Positions 17,267 to 25,098 of a stretch of DNA of 38,391 nucleotides are shown here, piece after piece; the stretch's first letter is position 1, and the number at the start of each line of letters is the position of its first letter. The notes under the pieces are model-generated. The model did no database searches and had not been told where the DNA came from. It saw only the letters and a list, made by a program, of their open reading frames with translations. The position numbers were made by a program, and so were the translations under genes. The stretch is taken from NCBI RefSeq assembly GCF_001476905.1, contig NZ_LDTE01000071.1:1-38391 (forward strand). Reading direction: 5' to 3'. Source of the DNA: Sphingomonas sanguinis (GTDB lineage Bacteria > Pseudomonadota > Alphaproteobacteria > Sphingomonadales > Sphingomonadaceae).

Positions 17267-18150
17267 ATTATGGTCTCACGCTCATGGCTCGCTTCATCGC
17301 GGGCATGGCGGCCGGCGTCGTATGGGGCCTTGTCGCAGGCTATGCGCGGCGTCTCGCGCCGCCGCATCTGCAAGGCCGCGCGATGGCGATCGTCGGCGTC
17401 GGCCAGCCCATTGCCCTGTCGCTCGGCGTACCGCTCGGTGCGTGGCTCGGGGGCCTGTCCGACTGGCGGCTCGTATTCTGGATCATGTCGGGCGTCGCCT
17501 TGATATTGCTTGGCTGGATTCGACTGGGTGTTCCCAATTTCCCAGGACAGGCGCAGCACCAACGTCTTCCGGTCGGTCGGGTCTTCACCGTTCGCGGTGT
17601 CCGCCCGGTGCTGCTCGTGCTCTTCGCCTGGATTCTCGCGCACAATATCCTCTACACCTATATCGCGCCCTTCCTCCGCTCTACGGACGCCAGCTTGCAG
17701 GTGGATATGATCCTGCTCGTCTTTGGCGTGGCATCCGTCGTCGGCATTTGGGGAACCGGCCTGCTGGTCGATCATCGTTTGCGCTACGTCACACTGTTCA
17801 GCCTCGCAGCGTTCGCTGGTGCGACGGCGCTGCTGGCAGTCTCCCACGGCTCTCCCCTGATGGTGTTGGCGGGCGTGACCATCTGGGGCCTGACCTTCGG
17901 TGGCGCACCGACCTTACTGCAAACGGCACTGGCGGATTGCGCCGGGGACCATGCGGACGTTGCGCAGTCCATCCTCGTCACCGTCTTCAACCTCGCCGTC
18001 GCGGGCGGCGGCCTGACGGGCGGGCTGGTCATGGATAAGATCGGCGCGTCCTTGTTGCCGTGGATCGTGCTGCCTCTCATCCTCCTTGCCCTGACGACGG
18101 CGTGGCAAGCCGAAAGCCATGGTTTCCGCGTGGGACGGCGGGTGGCATGA
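17267..18150 (+). pseudogene. MFS transporter (sugar-efflux/AraJ type) lacking its N-terminus
   Basis: From about 17267 the frame reads AHYGLTLMARFIAGMAAGVVW and then AGYARRLAPPHLQGRAMAIV, GQPIALSLGVPLGAWLG and DWRLVFWIMSG. These are helices 4-6 of a 12-helix DHA1 transporter, and the rest runs to the normal C-terminus. Roughly the first three helices, including motif A, are missing. The upstream part of the same open frame (from 16759) belongs to a CocE-type hydrolase. A chimeric protein could in principle be made but would not be expected to transport. Confidence 0.78.
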
Positions 18151-18230
18151 CAAAAGGATGCGACAGCGGCCATCGGCGGCATCGTCATTCTCTGGATACA
18201 ACGCCTATCGGCAGACAGGCGCACCCCGCA

Positions 18231-18833
18231 TCACGCCCCGCTCCGCTCGATCAGCCCCGATACGGTCCGCCGAAGCTCGGCCTTCGCCTCGTCCGGCGTG
18301 ATGTCACCCGTCGCCGCAGCTTTCGACAAGGCCTCGGCGGCGCCGAGCATAGCCCACAGTCCAGCAGCCGCGATTGTGCCGCCCGCGAGGAACGGCATGA
18401 GTGCGGCCCGGCATTTCTCCATGAAGGCAGTAAGATAGGCGCGTTTTCTGGCTGCCAGTTCCGGCGAGCCGGCCAGCGCCGCCAGCACATCGGGTATCTC
18501 TCGTCCCTGCGCCAGCACGCAATCGACATAGGACGAGGCGATCACCTCCGCCGTCGTCGAAAGCGTCGCCGCGCGCGCGGCCAGCGCCGCATCCATGACG
18601 GCGGTCTGGCGCTGGTCGAACGCTTCATAAAGCGCGACCAGCAGACCCTCGCGCGTTCCGAAATGGTCATAGACCACCGGCTTGGTAACGCCGGCCTGTT
18701 CCGCCAGATGACCGAGCGTCAGCGCGTCCGTGCCTTCTTCGCGGATGATCAGCCACGAAACCTCGAGAAGCTGGTTGAGCCGATCCTCTCGGGTGAGACG
18801 CTGGCGGCGTGGGGCAGGTGGGCGGATTGACAT
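18231..18833 (-). CDS. TetR-family repressor
   Basis: 200 residues from the ATG at 18833; the open frame extends upstream through the operator region but is not needed. The N-terminal TetR helix-turn-helix is LTREDRLNQLLEVSWLIIRE, then LTLGHLAEQAGVTKPVVYDHF at about residues 37-57. The C-terminal ligand domain is divergent as usual. It is divergent from an MFS pump, and a 35-bp palindrome lies between them, so it most likely represses itself and the pump. Confidence 0.9.
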   Translation of the reverse strand: MSIRPPAPRRQRLTREDRLNQLLEVSWLIIREEGTDALTLGHLAEQAGVTKPVVYDHFGTREGLLVALYEAFDQRQTAVMDAALAARAATLSTTAEVIASSYVDCVLAQGREIPDVLAALAGSPELAARKRAYLTAFMEKCRAALMPFLAGGTIAAAGLWAMLGAAEALSKAAATGDITPDEAKAELRRTVSGLIERSGA

Positions 18834-18835
18834 CT

Positions 18836-18870
18836 TTATATACCGATGGTAACTTACCAAAAGTATATAA
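18836..18870. promoter_or_regulatory. 35-bp nested palindrome, probable TetR operator
   Basis: Outer arms TTATATAC (18836-18843) and GTATATAA (18863-18870) and inner arms GGTAA (18848-18852) and TTACC (18854-18858) are all perfect and share one centre at 18853. It lies directly against the TetR start codon and about 83 bases before the MFS start. The AT-rich outer arms could also supply -10 boxes. Confidence 0.72.
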
Positions 18871-18952
18871 CAGCGCAGACCGATATGCAATCCGCCGGGT
18901 GACTCCCGCGCGGCGAGGACCGTTCTGCGCCCCCTGCTCAAGGATGCGCCCG

Positions 18953-20416
18953 ATGACCGACACCACCGTTCAGACGTCCCGCCGCACCGCGTGGCTGGGT
19001 TTCGTCACCGTTCTGGCTCTCGTGCTTCTCGTCGCGATGGACGGTTCCGTGCTCTACCTCGCCATGCCGCACATCACCGCTGCGATCAGACCGACGCCAG
19101 ATGAATCTCTTTGGATTCTCGATGTCTACGGCTTTGTTGTCGGCTCGCTGCTGATCACCTTCGGGAACATCGGAGATTGCTACGGACGGTTGAAGCTCGT
19201 CATCGCGGGTGCGATCTTGTTTGGTCTTGGCTCGCTTGGCGCGGCCTTCTCATCAACGCCTACAATGCTGATCGCCTGCCGGGCGCTGATGGGCTTTGGA
19301 GGTGCGACGCTTCTGCCATCCGGCCTCGCCATCGTCAGCGCGCTGTTCTCCGATCCGCGCGAGCGCGCTCAAGCGATTGGCATCTTCGCCGCCACCTTCG
19401 CAGCCGGTTTCGCTATCGGGCCAGTCGTAGGTGGTCTGCTGCTCCAATACTTCGACTGGGGCGTGGTGTTTCTCATCAACGTTCCGATCGTCATCGGTTT
19501 CCTGATCGGAGCGCCCGCATTCCTAAGTGACGTGCGCACCGCAAACACCGGCCGGATTGATGCGCCGAGCCTAGTTCTCTCCTTCGCCGGCATCCTGATG
19601 TTTATCTGGTCGGTAAAGGCGGCGGCGGCCTATGGTATCGACATCCGGCAGATGGTGGTCGGCGGCATCGGTCTTGCGGCGCTTGTCTTGTTCATTCACC
19701 GGCAGCGAAGGATCGACGATCCACTGCTCGACCTCAGCTTGTTCCGCGACCGGGTCTTCTCCATTGCGATCCTCACGGGCCTGCTGTCGCTGGTCGTCTG
19801 GTCGGCCACGGGTTATCTGTCGGGCGTTTACCTGCAGTCGGTGCTCGGTCATCAGGTCCTCATCGCAGCGCTGCTGACGCTGCCCGGCGCGATAGTCCTC
19901 ACCGGCACCTGCGTCCTGACTAGCCGGATCGTCGAGCGCATCGGCCGCAAGGCGGCCTTGGTAGCGATCCATCTGCTGATCGGCGCAGGCGTTCTACTAC
20001 TTCTGATGACCGATATGGCGGACGGCGCAACTGCCATCATCGCATCGACGATCGTCGCTGGTGTCGGCTATGGCCTGTCGTTCAGTCTTGTCGCAGAAGT
20101 CGCGGTGTCTGCCGTTCCGGCCGAGCGAGCCGGTGCGGCGGGGTCGATCGCCGAGACGAGCAACGAACTCGGCAATGCGCTCGGCATTTCGTTGCTCGGA
20201 TCGGTCGCCGCGATCTGCTTTCGCCTTTTCGGGCCGGGCGTCGCGGGTACTTTGGGCGAAACGTTGCAGCGCCCAGGCCTTTCGCAGGAAATGGCTCTCC
20301 AGGCGAAGCAGGCATTCCTTACGGGGTTACATGCTGCGGCTGGTATTGCGGGCGCGATCACGCTCTTGGTCGGGATCTTCGCTTGGCTCTGGCTACCGCG
20401 GAGGCTGCCAGAGTGA
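18953..20416 (+). CDS. MFS multidrug efflux transporter, DHA2 (14-helix, QacA/SmvA-like)
   Basis: 487 residues from the ATG at 18953, with AAGGA about 9 bases upstream. The DHA2 signature is clear: LLVAMDGSVLYLAMPHI in helix 1 (motif D1 region), GDCYGRLKLV (motif A), RALMGFGGATLLPSGLAIVS (motif B) and GFAIGPVVGGLLLQYFDW (motif C, antiporter motif). About 14 hydrophobic segments can be counted. It would export cationic biocides or dyes by proton antiport across the inner membrane. Control is probably by the divergent TetR repressor. Confidence 0.9.
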   Translation: MTDTTVQTSRRTAWLGFVTVLALVLLVAMDGSVLYLAMPHITAAIRPTPDESLWILDVYGFVVGSLLITFGNIGDCYGRLKLVIAGAILFGLGSLGAAFSSTPTMLIACRALMGFGGATLLPSGLAIVSALFSDPRERAQAIGIFAATFAAGFAIGPVVGGLLLQYFDWGVVFLINVPIVIGFLIGAPAFLSDVRTANTGRIDAPSLVLSFAGILMFIWSVKAAAAYGIDIRQMVVGGIGLAALVLFIHRQRRIDDPLLDLSLFRDRVFSIAILTGLLSLVVWSATGYLSGVYLQSVLGHQVLIAALLTLPGAIVLTGTCVLTSRIVERIGRKAALVAIHLLIGAGVLLLLMTDMADGATAIIASTIVAGVGYGLSFSLVAEVAVSAVPAERAGAAGSIAETSNELGNALGISLLGSVAAICFRLFGPGVAGTLGETLQRPGLSQEMALQAKQAFLTGLHAAAGIAGAITLLVGIFAWLWLPRRLPE

Positions 20417-20430
20417 ATGCGCCAACTCAA

Positions 20431-21033
20431 TCAGAATCCGACCGTAGAAATTGGCGCCGTAGCGGGTTCGATCAGCGCCGTCAGTTGCTCCCTCGTGGCC
20501 CCATCTCGTGCCTGAAACGAAATGGCCTGCAAGATCCCATGATAAAACGCGGTCAGACGCTCCACGTCAGTATCGGCAGCGAGTTCGCCGTCCTCAATCG
20601 CGCGCAAGAGACGCGCACGGATCAGGTCGTGCGTTTTGCGCCGAGCTTCGCGGAGGCGCTTGCGAGCTGACTCGTTCTCGGGTTGGCAATTGACGACGCC
20701 GAGGATCAGGAAACAGCCGCCCGGCTGCGACGACAGCGCCACGGTGATGCTGCCTTCCAACATGCCGCGGATCGCAGCCGCAATCGTACCGGCCTCTTCC
20801 AAGGCCCGCATCGGCGGCGTGGCGACGGTGGCGATATAGAGGTCAACCGCTTCCAGAAACGCCGCTTCCTTCGACCCGAAGGCTGCATAGAAACTCGGCG
20901 GGGTAATCCCGACAGCGGCCAACAGGTCGGTAAGCTGGGCACCTTCGTAACCCTTTTGCCAGAACACCTGCATCATGCGCGCAAGCGCCTGATCACGATC
21001 GAAACTGCGGGGGCGTCCTCGGGCTGCGGCCAT
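20431..21033 (-). CDS. TetR/AcrR-family repressor
   Basis: 200 residues. It begins GRPRSFDRDQALARMMQVFW followed by LTDLLAAVGITPPSFYAAFGSKEAAF, the TetR DNA-binding domain at about residues 7-60. A PGGCFLILGVVNC stretch at about 104-116 is typical of the AcrR/YxaF-like subgroup. It is divergent from the MFS transporter at 21135 and ends 14 bases from the stop of the DHA2 pump. Likely target: the divergent MFS gene. Confidence 0.9.
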   Translation of the reverse strand: MAAARGRPRSFDRDQALARMMQVFWQKGYEGAQLTDLLAAVGITPPSFYAAFGSKEAAFLEAVDLYIATVATPPMRALEEAGTIAAAIRGMLEGSITVALSSQPGGCFLILGVVNCQPENESARKRLREARRKTHDLIRARLLRAIEDGELAADTDVERLTAFYHGILQAISFQARDGATREQLTALIEPATAPISTVGF

Positions 21034-21055
21034 GCCAACTCTTTCTGTATCAGGA

Positions 21056-21086
21056 ATTATATAAATCCGTTGACCCTATCTGGCAA
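21056..21086 (-). promoter_or_regulatory. Probable sigma-70-type promoter of the TetR gene
   Basis: Read on the minus strand: TTGCCA (21086-21081), a 17-base spacer, then TATATA (21063-21058), overlapping TATAAT (21061-21056). The transcript would begin a little upstream of the start codon at 21033. Short AT-rich arms (ATAAAT and ATTTAT) flank the spacer but no convincing operator is seen. Confidence 0.45.
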
Positions 21087-21134
21087 GCAGGTTAGCCATT
21101 TCTGTAGCGATATTTATAAAAGGCTAGTTCCATC

Positions 21135-22352
21135 ATGACGTCAGCGTCGCCCTCGCTTCCGCCATCCGGTCCCGCTGAGGAGGGAGCTATTCCCGCCGCG
21201 GTCTATCTGCTCGCTGTGGCGATCTTCGCCGTGACCACCTCTGAGTTCATGGTCGCCGGCCTGATGCCGACGCTGGCTGAGGCTTTCTCGGTGACGACAG
21301 GTGAGATCGGCTATCTCATCTCCTATTTCGCGCTCGGCATGGCGCTCGGTGGTCCATTGGCTACGGCAGCGCTGCTGGCCTTCAGGATACCCAATAAGCC
21401 GGCCTTACTTCTTATGCTCGGGCTGTTTCTTGTTGGCAGTGTGCTCGCTGCCGCAGCGGCCAATTACAGCATGATGGCGTTGGCGCGGATCACGCAGGGC
21501 GTGTCGAGCGCCGCCTGCTTCGGGATCGCGATGACGATCTGCGCCGAATTGGTGCGGCCGGAACTGCGCGGGCGCGCCGTTTCTTTCGTTCTGGCAGGGC
21601 TGATGTTGTCGCCCGTCATCGGGGTGCCGCTTATGGCGCTCATCAGTCAGCACTTCGGGTGGCAAGCGGCCTTCTGGGTCATCGTGGCCCTGGCGGCATT
21701 GTGCATGATGATCGTCTCTGTCGGCGTTCCCACGGTGCGAGGCGGTGCTGCCGTTAATCTCGCCTCCAGTCTCGCCGAACTCGTGAACGGCAGGCTTTGG
21801 GGAGCCTATACGACCAGCGCGCTCATTATCGGCGCGACCTTCGCTGCGTTCAGTTACTTCTCACCGATTTTTACCCGACTTGGCGGCTTTTCCTCAACGG
21901 CAATTCCCATTTTGCTCGCTGCCTATGGCGTGGCGAATATCGTCGGCAACCTCATCATCGGCCGTCTGGCGGATCGCTTCACCATTCCTGTCCTCATCTG
22001 GGGTCTCGTGGTGTTGGCAGGAGCACTAGCCCTGTTTGCGATAGGCGCGACCGATCGCATCCTCAGCGTGGCCGCATTCCTCCTCATCGGACTGACTGGC
22101 GTCTCGCTCAATCCCGCGATGGTATCGCGTGTAATGCGCTCGGCGCATCCGGGGCCTCTGGTCAATTCCCTGCACGCCTCGATGATCACGGCCGGTCTTG
22201 CCTTTGGGACCTGGGGTGGCGGATATGCAATGGAAGCCGGATACGGATTGCGGGCACCTCTCTGGGTTGGATTCGCCCTAGCCCTACTTGGTCTCGTCAG
22301 CCTCATCCCCGGCCATCTTCGATCTGCCACGCTCGGCGATCAGAGCGGTTAA
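21135..22352 (+). CDS. MFS efflux transporter, DHA1 family, C-terminus altered by IS fragment
   Basis: 405 residues with 12 hydrophobic segments. The N-terminal helix AVAIFAVTTSEFMVAGLMP, RITQGVSSAACFGIAMTI, and RPELRGRAVSFVLAGLMLSP place it with the PbuE/AraJ-like arabinose, purine or chloramphenicol exporters of DHA1. It pairs with the divergent TetR gene. The last 8-11 codons (reading ATLGDQSG) lie inside antisense IS3 transposase sequence, so the original C-terminal tail has been replaced. All helices appear present, so function is probably kept. Confidence 0.87.
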   Translation: MTSASPSLPPSGPAEEGAIPAAVYLLAVAIFAVTTSEFMVAGLMPTLAEAFSVTTGEIGYLISYFALGMALGGPLATAALLAFRIPNKPALLLMLGLFLVGSVLAAAAANYSMMALARITQGVSSAACFGIAMTICAELVRPELRGRAVSFVLAGLMLSPVIGVPLMALISQHFGWQAAFWVIVALAALCMMIVSVGVPTVRGGAAVNLASSLAELVNGRLWGAYTTSALIIGATFAAFSYFSPIFTRLGGFSSTAIPILLAAYGVANIVGNLIIGRLADRFTIPVLIWGLVVLAGALALFAIGATDRILSVAAFLLIGLTGVSLNPAMVSRVMRSAHPGPLVNSLHASMITAGLAFGTWGGGYAMEAGYGLRAPLWVGFALALLGLVSLIPGHLRSATLGDQSG

Positions 22353-22508
22353 TTCGCGCACGACCCGCCGCCCCGAAATCGAGGTATCCACCACCGCCCG
22401 GAGGCACTCGCGCGTGACGTCGTCGACGATATTGAGCACGCGGAACCGTCGGCCGGTGACGAGCTGGTCGTGCACGAAGTCCAGGCTCCAGCGCTGGTTG
22501 GGAGCGAA
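22322..22508 (-). mobile_element. IS3-family transposase (OrfB) internal fragment
   Basis: On the minus strand from 22508 the frame reads APNQRWSLDFVHDQL, then FRVLNIVDDVTRECLRAVVD and RELTALIAERG. This is the start of the integrase core (rve) of IS3 OrfB, with the first catalytic aspartate in SLDFV. Only about 62 codons remain, with no second catalytic Asp, no DDE glutamate and no terminal inverted repeats seen. A short palindrome (GCGAATT-AAGA-AATTCGC, 22504-22521) marks its outer junction. The rest of the gap to 22570 shows nothing I can name. Confidence 0.82.
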
Positions 22509-22570
22509 TTAAGAAATTCGCCGTGAAACACCAGATCGAAACAAACAGCGTTCCGCCAGCCCGCTGGGAT

Positions 22571-23875
22571 CTACACGATGATCTCTCTTCGCATAGCGCG
22601 ATGGATCGCGGCGGCAGCCCCCTCCGCAACACCAGCTTGCTCCGCGTAGGACATCCAGTCGTCGACATGCGCGTGGATGTCCCGGACGATGGCCTCGGCC
22701 TTTTTCGGCTTGAACCCGCAGAAGATGCCGAATTCGATCAGGTCGGACAACGCAAAGCCGTCACGCTTTCCGTTGAGGCTCATCTGGTGCTGATGGGTCC
22801 AGCTTCCGTCCGGATTATAGGCATAGCTGACGTCGTAGGCGGGCGATAGCCGCCACTCGCCCTTCCGGTTCATCAGGAAGGCGATGTTCTTGACGTGATC
22901 GTCCTGGTTCCGGATCAGGACGTTGAACACAGCCCGGCGAAACTGCTGCTCGATGTCATGGGCCGGCAGGCCGAGCAGCCGGATGGTTTCGACGGCCTGT
23001 TCGTAGGAATAGGCACCGGCTGCATTGAAATCATAATGGCGAAGGGCGGCAAGCGACTGCATGTGCAGTTTCTGGCCGCTGGCGCTGCGGTCGAACCGCT
23101 GCGTCATGAAATGCGCGCGGCCACCTTCGTGATGGACACGGCATTCACTCATGTCGATGCCGGCGGCGAGGGCGAGGAGGTAGAAGCCGTATTCGATCAG
23201 GCCAAATCCTTGCGGGTCCGCCAGTTCCTTGTCCCGATTGTTGGAGATACCGTCGAATTTCATGAGCCAGTAGGTAAACCCCTCCCCCGCCTTGACCTGA
23301 CCGGAGCGGAACTCGCCGGTGTCGCGGTTCCAGGCCAGGATGGCCTTGGCGCGCGCGCCGCCGGCAGAAGTCCCGACACGGAGGATTTCCTCAAGTGTTT
23401 CGCGGTCGTCATCGCCCTTCAGGACACCGGTCAGCCTCTCGCGATTGTTGAGGACATCGTTAGCGAGCTTCGTCAGCGCGTCGATCTCAAGGTGGCGTGA
23501 CGTCCTCGCGGCCTTCAGGATCGTCGGATGAAACTCGAGCGCACCCATGCCGCGCGTCCCGATATAGCAAAGGCGCTCGACCGGATTGAAACTGCTGGCC
23601 GGTCGACCCTGTGCGGCAAGCCATGTGTCGATTAGGGCATTGCCGAATTTGTCCGGCAGAGAGTCTGCTAGCATTCCCGGAAGCCCTTTGAACGCGTCGC
23701 GCGGCAGACCGGGAAACTCATAAGGATCGGGACTGAGCGGCATCATGACCGGAGCCAGCTTAATGCCGCTGTCGACAAACTCAGGCATGAACTGAAACAC
23801 ACCGACGCCGCGATCGGCGAGCCAGCTCACGGCACCGATGTCCTTGCCCCAAAGCCGCACGGTCGCGTCGGTCAT
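22571..23875 (-). CDS. hipA: HipA-family serine/threonine kinase toxin
   Basis: 434 residues, full length. HipA kinases phosphorylate a translation factor (glutamyl-tRNA synthetase in E. coli) and cause growth arrest. Motifs are the Gly-rich loop SAGGARAKA (170-178), the catalytic NQDDHVKN (323-330) and the metal-binding SPAYDVS (D348). The start overlaps the hipB stop as ATGA, so toxin and antitoxin are coupled. All key residues are present, so it is probably active and held by HipB. Confidence 0.92.
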   Translation of the reverse strand: MTDATVRLWGKDIGAVSWLADRGVGVFQFMPEFVDSGIKLAPVMMPLSPDPYEFPGLPRDAFKGLPGMLADSLPDKFGNALIDTWLAAQGRPASSFNPVERLCYIGTRGMGALEFHPTILKAARTSRHLEIDALTKLANDVLNNRERLTGVLKGDDDRETLEEILRVGTSAGGARAKAILAWNRDTGEFRSGQVKAGEGFTYWLMKFDGISNNRDKELADPQGFGLIEYGFYLLALAAGIDMSECRVHHEGGRAHFMTQRFDRSASGQKLHMQSLAALRHYDFNAAGAYSYEQAVETIRLLGLPAHDIEQQFRRAVFNVLIRNQDDHVKNIAFLMNRKGEWRLSPAYDVSYAYNPDGSWTHQHQMSLNGKRDGFALSDLIEFGIFCGFKPKKAEAIVRDIHAHVDDWMSYAEQAGVAEGAAAAIHRAMRREIIV

Positions 23876-24234
23876 TCATCATCCTCTTCACCCCAGGCCC
23901 AATCGGTCGCCTTGAGGATTGTGTTACGTTGCCGGGCACGCTGACGCTCGTGCCCCTCGCGCCGAACCCGTTCGATCGGACGGACATCGGGGTCGGGCAG
24001 TGCAGCGGACAAACGGTTGCCCATATTAAGCGCGATCAGCACCCTGACGAGCGTATCCAGCGAGGTATTTTCACCCGCTTCGAGCCGCTTGATACTCCGT
24101 ACCGAAGCGCCTGCTTCCTGCGCCAGACTCGCCTGAGTCAGATTCCTGCCAAGCCTGATCCGGGCAAGCCGTGTACCGAGATCATGCAGCTCAGCTGCAA
24201 CTGTTCCAGCCTGATTTTTCTCATTAAGGGCCAT
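23872..24234 (-). CDS. hipB: HipB-like XRE-family antitoxin
   Basis: 120 residues from the ATG at 24234; an in-frame ATG at 24273 lies inside the operator array and is less likely. The Cro/CI helix-turn-helix is at about residues 19-70 (LARIRLGRNLTQASLAQEAG, then VRSIKRLEAGENTSLDTLVR). The C-terminal tail (KATDWAWGEEDDE) would contact HipA. It is the first gene of the toxin-antitoxin operon, and its start codon lies within one of four operator boxes. Confidence 0.88.
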   Translation of the reverse strand: MALNEKNQAGTVAAELHDLGTRLARIRLGRNLTQASLAQEAGASVRSIKRLEAGENTSLDTLVRVLIALNMGNRLSAALPDPDVRPIERVRREGHERQRARQRNTILKATDWAWGEEDDE

Positions 24235-24370
24235 ATACAACACCTTCAAGCCACCAACGGGCTTAGAGGGCAATATATGGCCTTTCGATCATTGCTTCAA
24301 CATGAAACTGTATACGAGCCATATATGGCCTTCTAACCCGAATATGGAAGACAAGAGTCCCTATATGGCC
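24229..24370. promoter_or_regulatory. Four-box HipB operator array
   Basis: The 8-mer GGCCATAT or its complement ATATGGCC occurs at 24229-24236, 24275-24282, 24323-24330 and 24363-24370. The third lies in a perfect 12-bp palindrome, GCCATATATGGC (24318-24329). Spacings are 46, 48 and 40 bases, close to whole helical turns. This is the arrangement expected for cooperative autorepression by HipB dimers. Confidence 0.72.
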
Positions 24371-24371
24371 C

Positions 24372-24547
24372 CTTATTATCGGTGCCCTCCATCCCGTCAC
24401 GGTAACGACTGGGGCTTTTCTATCCGTTCTGATCGGCGTGCGGTCCATTGGTCCAGCACAAAGCGAAAGCAATCTAAAACGATCGATGACGATTGCGAAC
24501 CGATCGTAGCTAATGCCACCTCGCTCCGATAACCCGACGACAGATAG
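24372..24547. other. Short unassigned stretch, possibly a decayed IS remnant
   Basis: No gene is seen. On the minus strand, RGGISYDRFAIVIDRFRLLS vaguely resembles the ending of IS5-family transposases, but the match is too short to trust. It separates the HipB operators from the hfaD 3'-end copy. Confidence 0.25.
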
Positions 24548-24653
24548 AAAAGCCGCCATGCCGGGGGCTGGCATAGCGGCTTCCTCGGTCGCAGCCGGTA
24601 GCGTTCGACCGGCCACGTCGAGCCCGTTCTTAACGCGCCGCCTCGGATGGCCC
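24548..24653 (-). repeat. Displaced copy of the hfaD 3' end and its terminator
   Basis: About 106 bases match 37069-37174 in the same orientation with roughly nine differences (about 91% by eye). It contains the last hfaD codons (PSEAAR then TAA at 24632-24630, against SSEAPR in the other copy) and the terminator hairpin (arms 24550-24562 and 24570-24582, one mismatch). The rest of hfaD is absent here; upstream on the minus strand is the DUF2274 fragment instead. Confidence 0.8.
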
Positions 24654-24656
24654 GGA

Positions 24657-24828
24657 AGCGCTCCAGCATGGGAACGATCAGGCGGATGGGATCGGCGGCA
24701 GGCTGTCCCGCCTCGCGGGCGAGGATCTCGGCATAAGCGGTCAGATCGGGATGCAGGCCGGCGGGCAGTTCCATCGTGACCTTGACCGGCTTGTCATCGA
24801 CGATCGGGCCGAGCTTGAGCTTGCTCAT
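24657..24828 (-). pseudogene. DUF2274 protein, C-terminally truncated (conjugation-operon remnant)
   Basis: MSKLKLGPIVDDKPVKVTME, then LPAGLHPDLTAYAEILAREAG and PIRLIVPMLERF is a typical DUF2274 protein, a small protein encoded after trbI in trb conjugation operons of integrative elements. After about residue 58 the frame runs into the hfaD 3'-end copy, so the natural C-terminus is lost and replaced by unrelated codons to 24397. The start overlaps the trbI stop as ATGA, as in intact operons. Confidence 0.78.
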
Positions 24829-24903
24829 GGCGTGGCTCCGTAGGGTTCGAGGACAAGATCGCGCGTGACCAGCACGCGGACGGGGAAGCCGGGGCGAATC
24901 CGA
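24825..24903 (-). pseudogene. trbI: TrbI C-terminal fragment
   Basis: On the minus strand the last 25 codons before the stop at 24825 read IRPGFPVRVLVTRDLVLEPYG and ATP. This is the conserved end of TrbI, a VirB10-like channel component of the conjugative type IV secretion system. The rest of trbI is missing, cut at about 24903 by the recombinase fragment. It shows that an integrative conjugative element once contributed DNA here. Confidence 0.72.
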
Positions 24904-24908
24904 AGCGC

Positions 24909-25061
24909 GGTAACGGCATCCTCAACAACGAGATGTATGTCGGCAAGCTGATCTGGAACCGCCAGCGTTTCCTCAAAGACCCGGACACCGGCAAGCGCCA
25001 GGCACGGATGAACGCGGAATCGGAATGGATCACGCAGGACGTGCCCGAACTGCGCATGTGA
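24909..25061 (+). pseudogene. Serine recombinase, internal (recombinase-domain) fragment
   Basis: The plus-strand frame reads GNGILNNEMYVGKLIWNRQR, then FLKDPDTGKRQARMNAESEW and QDVPELRM followed by TGA. This is the recombinase domain of serine recombinases (GILxNExYxGxLxWNRQR). The catalytic N-terminal domain and the C-terminus are absent. The C-terminal tail seen at 11.7 kb and 38.3 kb would lie further downstream in an intact gene, so the three may be pieces of the same kind of recombinase. Confidence 0.82.
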
Positions 25062-25098
25062 GTGAGCGATCTCACCGGAGGCAGCAATCCATCCGAAA

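Noticed and set aside
16924..17847. 307-codon minus-strand open frame opposite the hydrolase-MFS chimera
   Set aside because: Low-complexity, highly charged antisense translation with no recognisable feature.
24229..24370. CRISPR-like array
   Set aside because: Four 8-base repeats are too short, occur in both orientations, and no cas gene is present; an operator array fits better.
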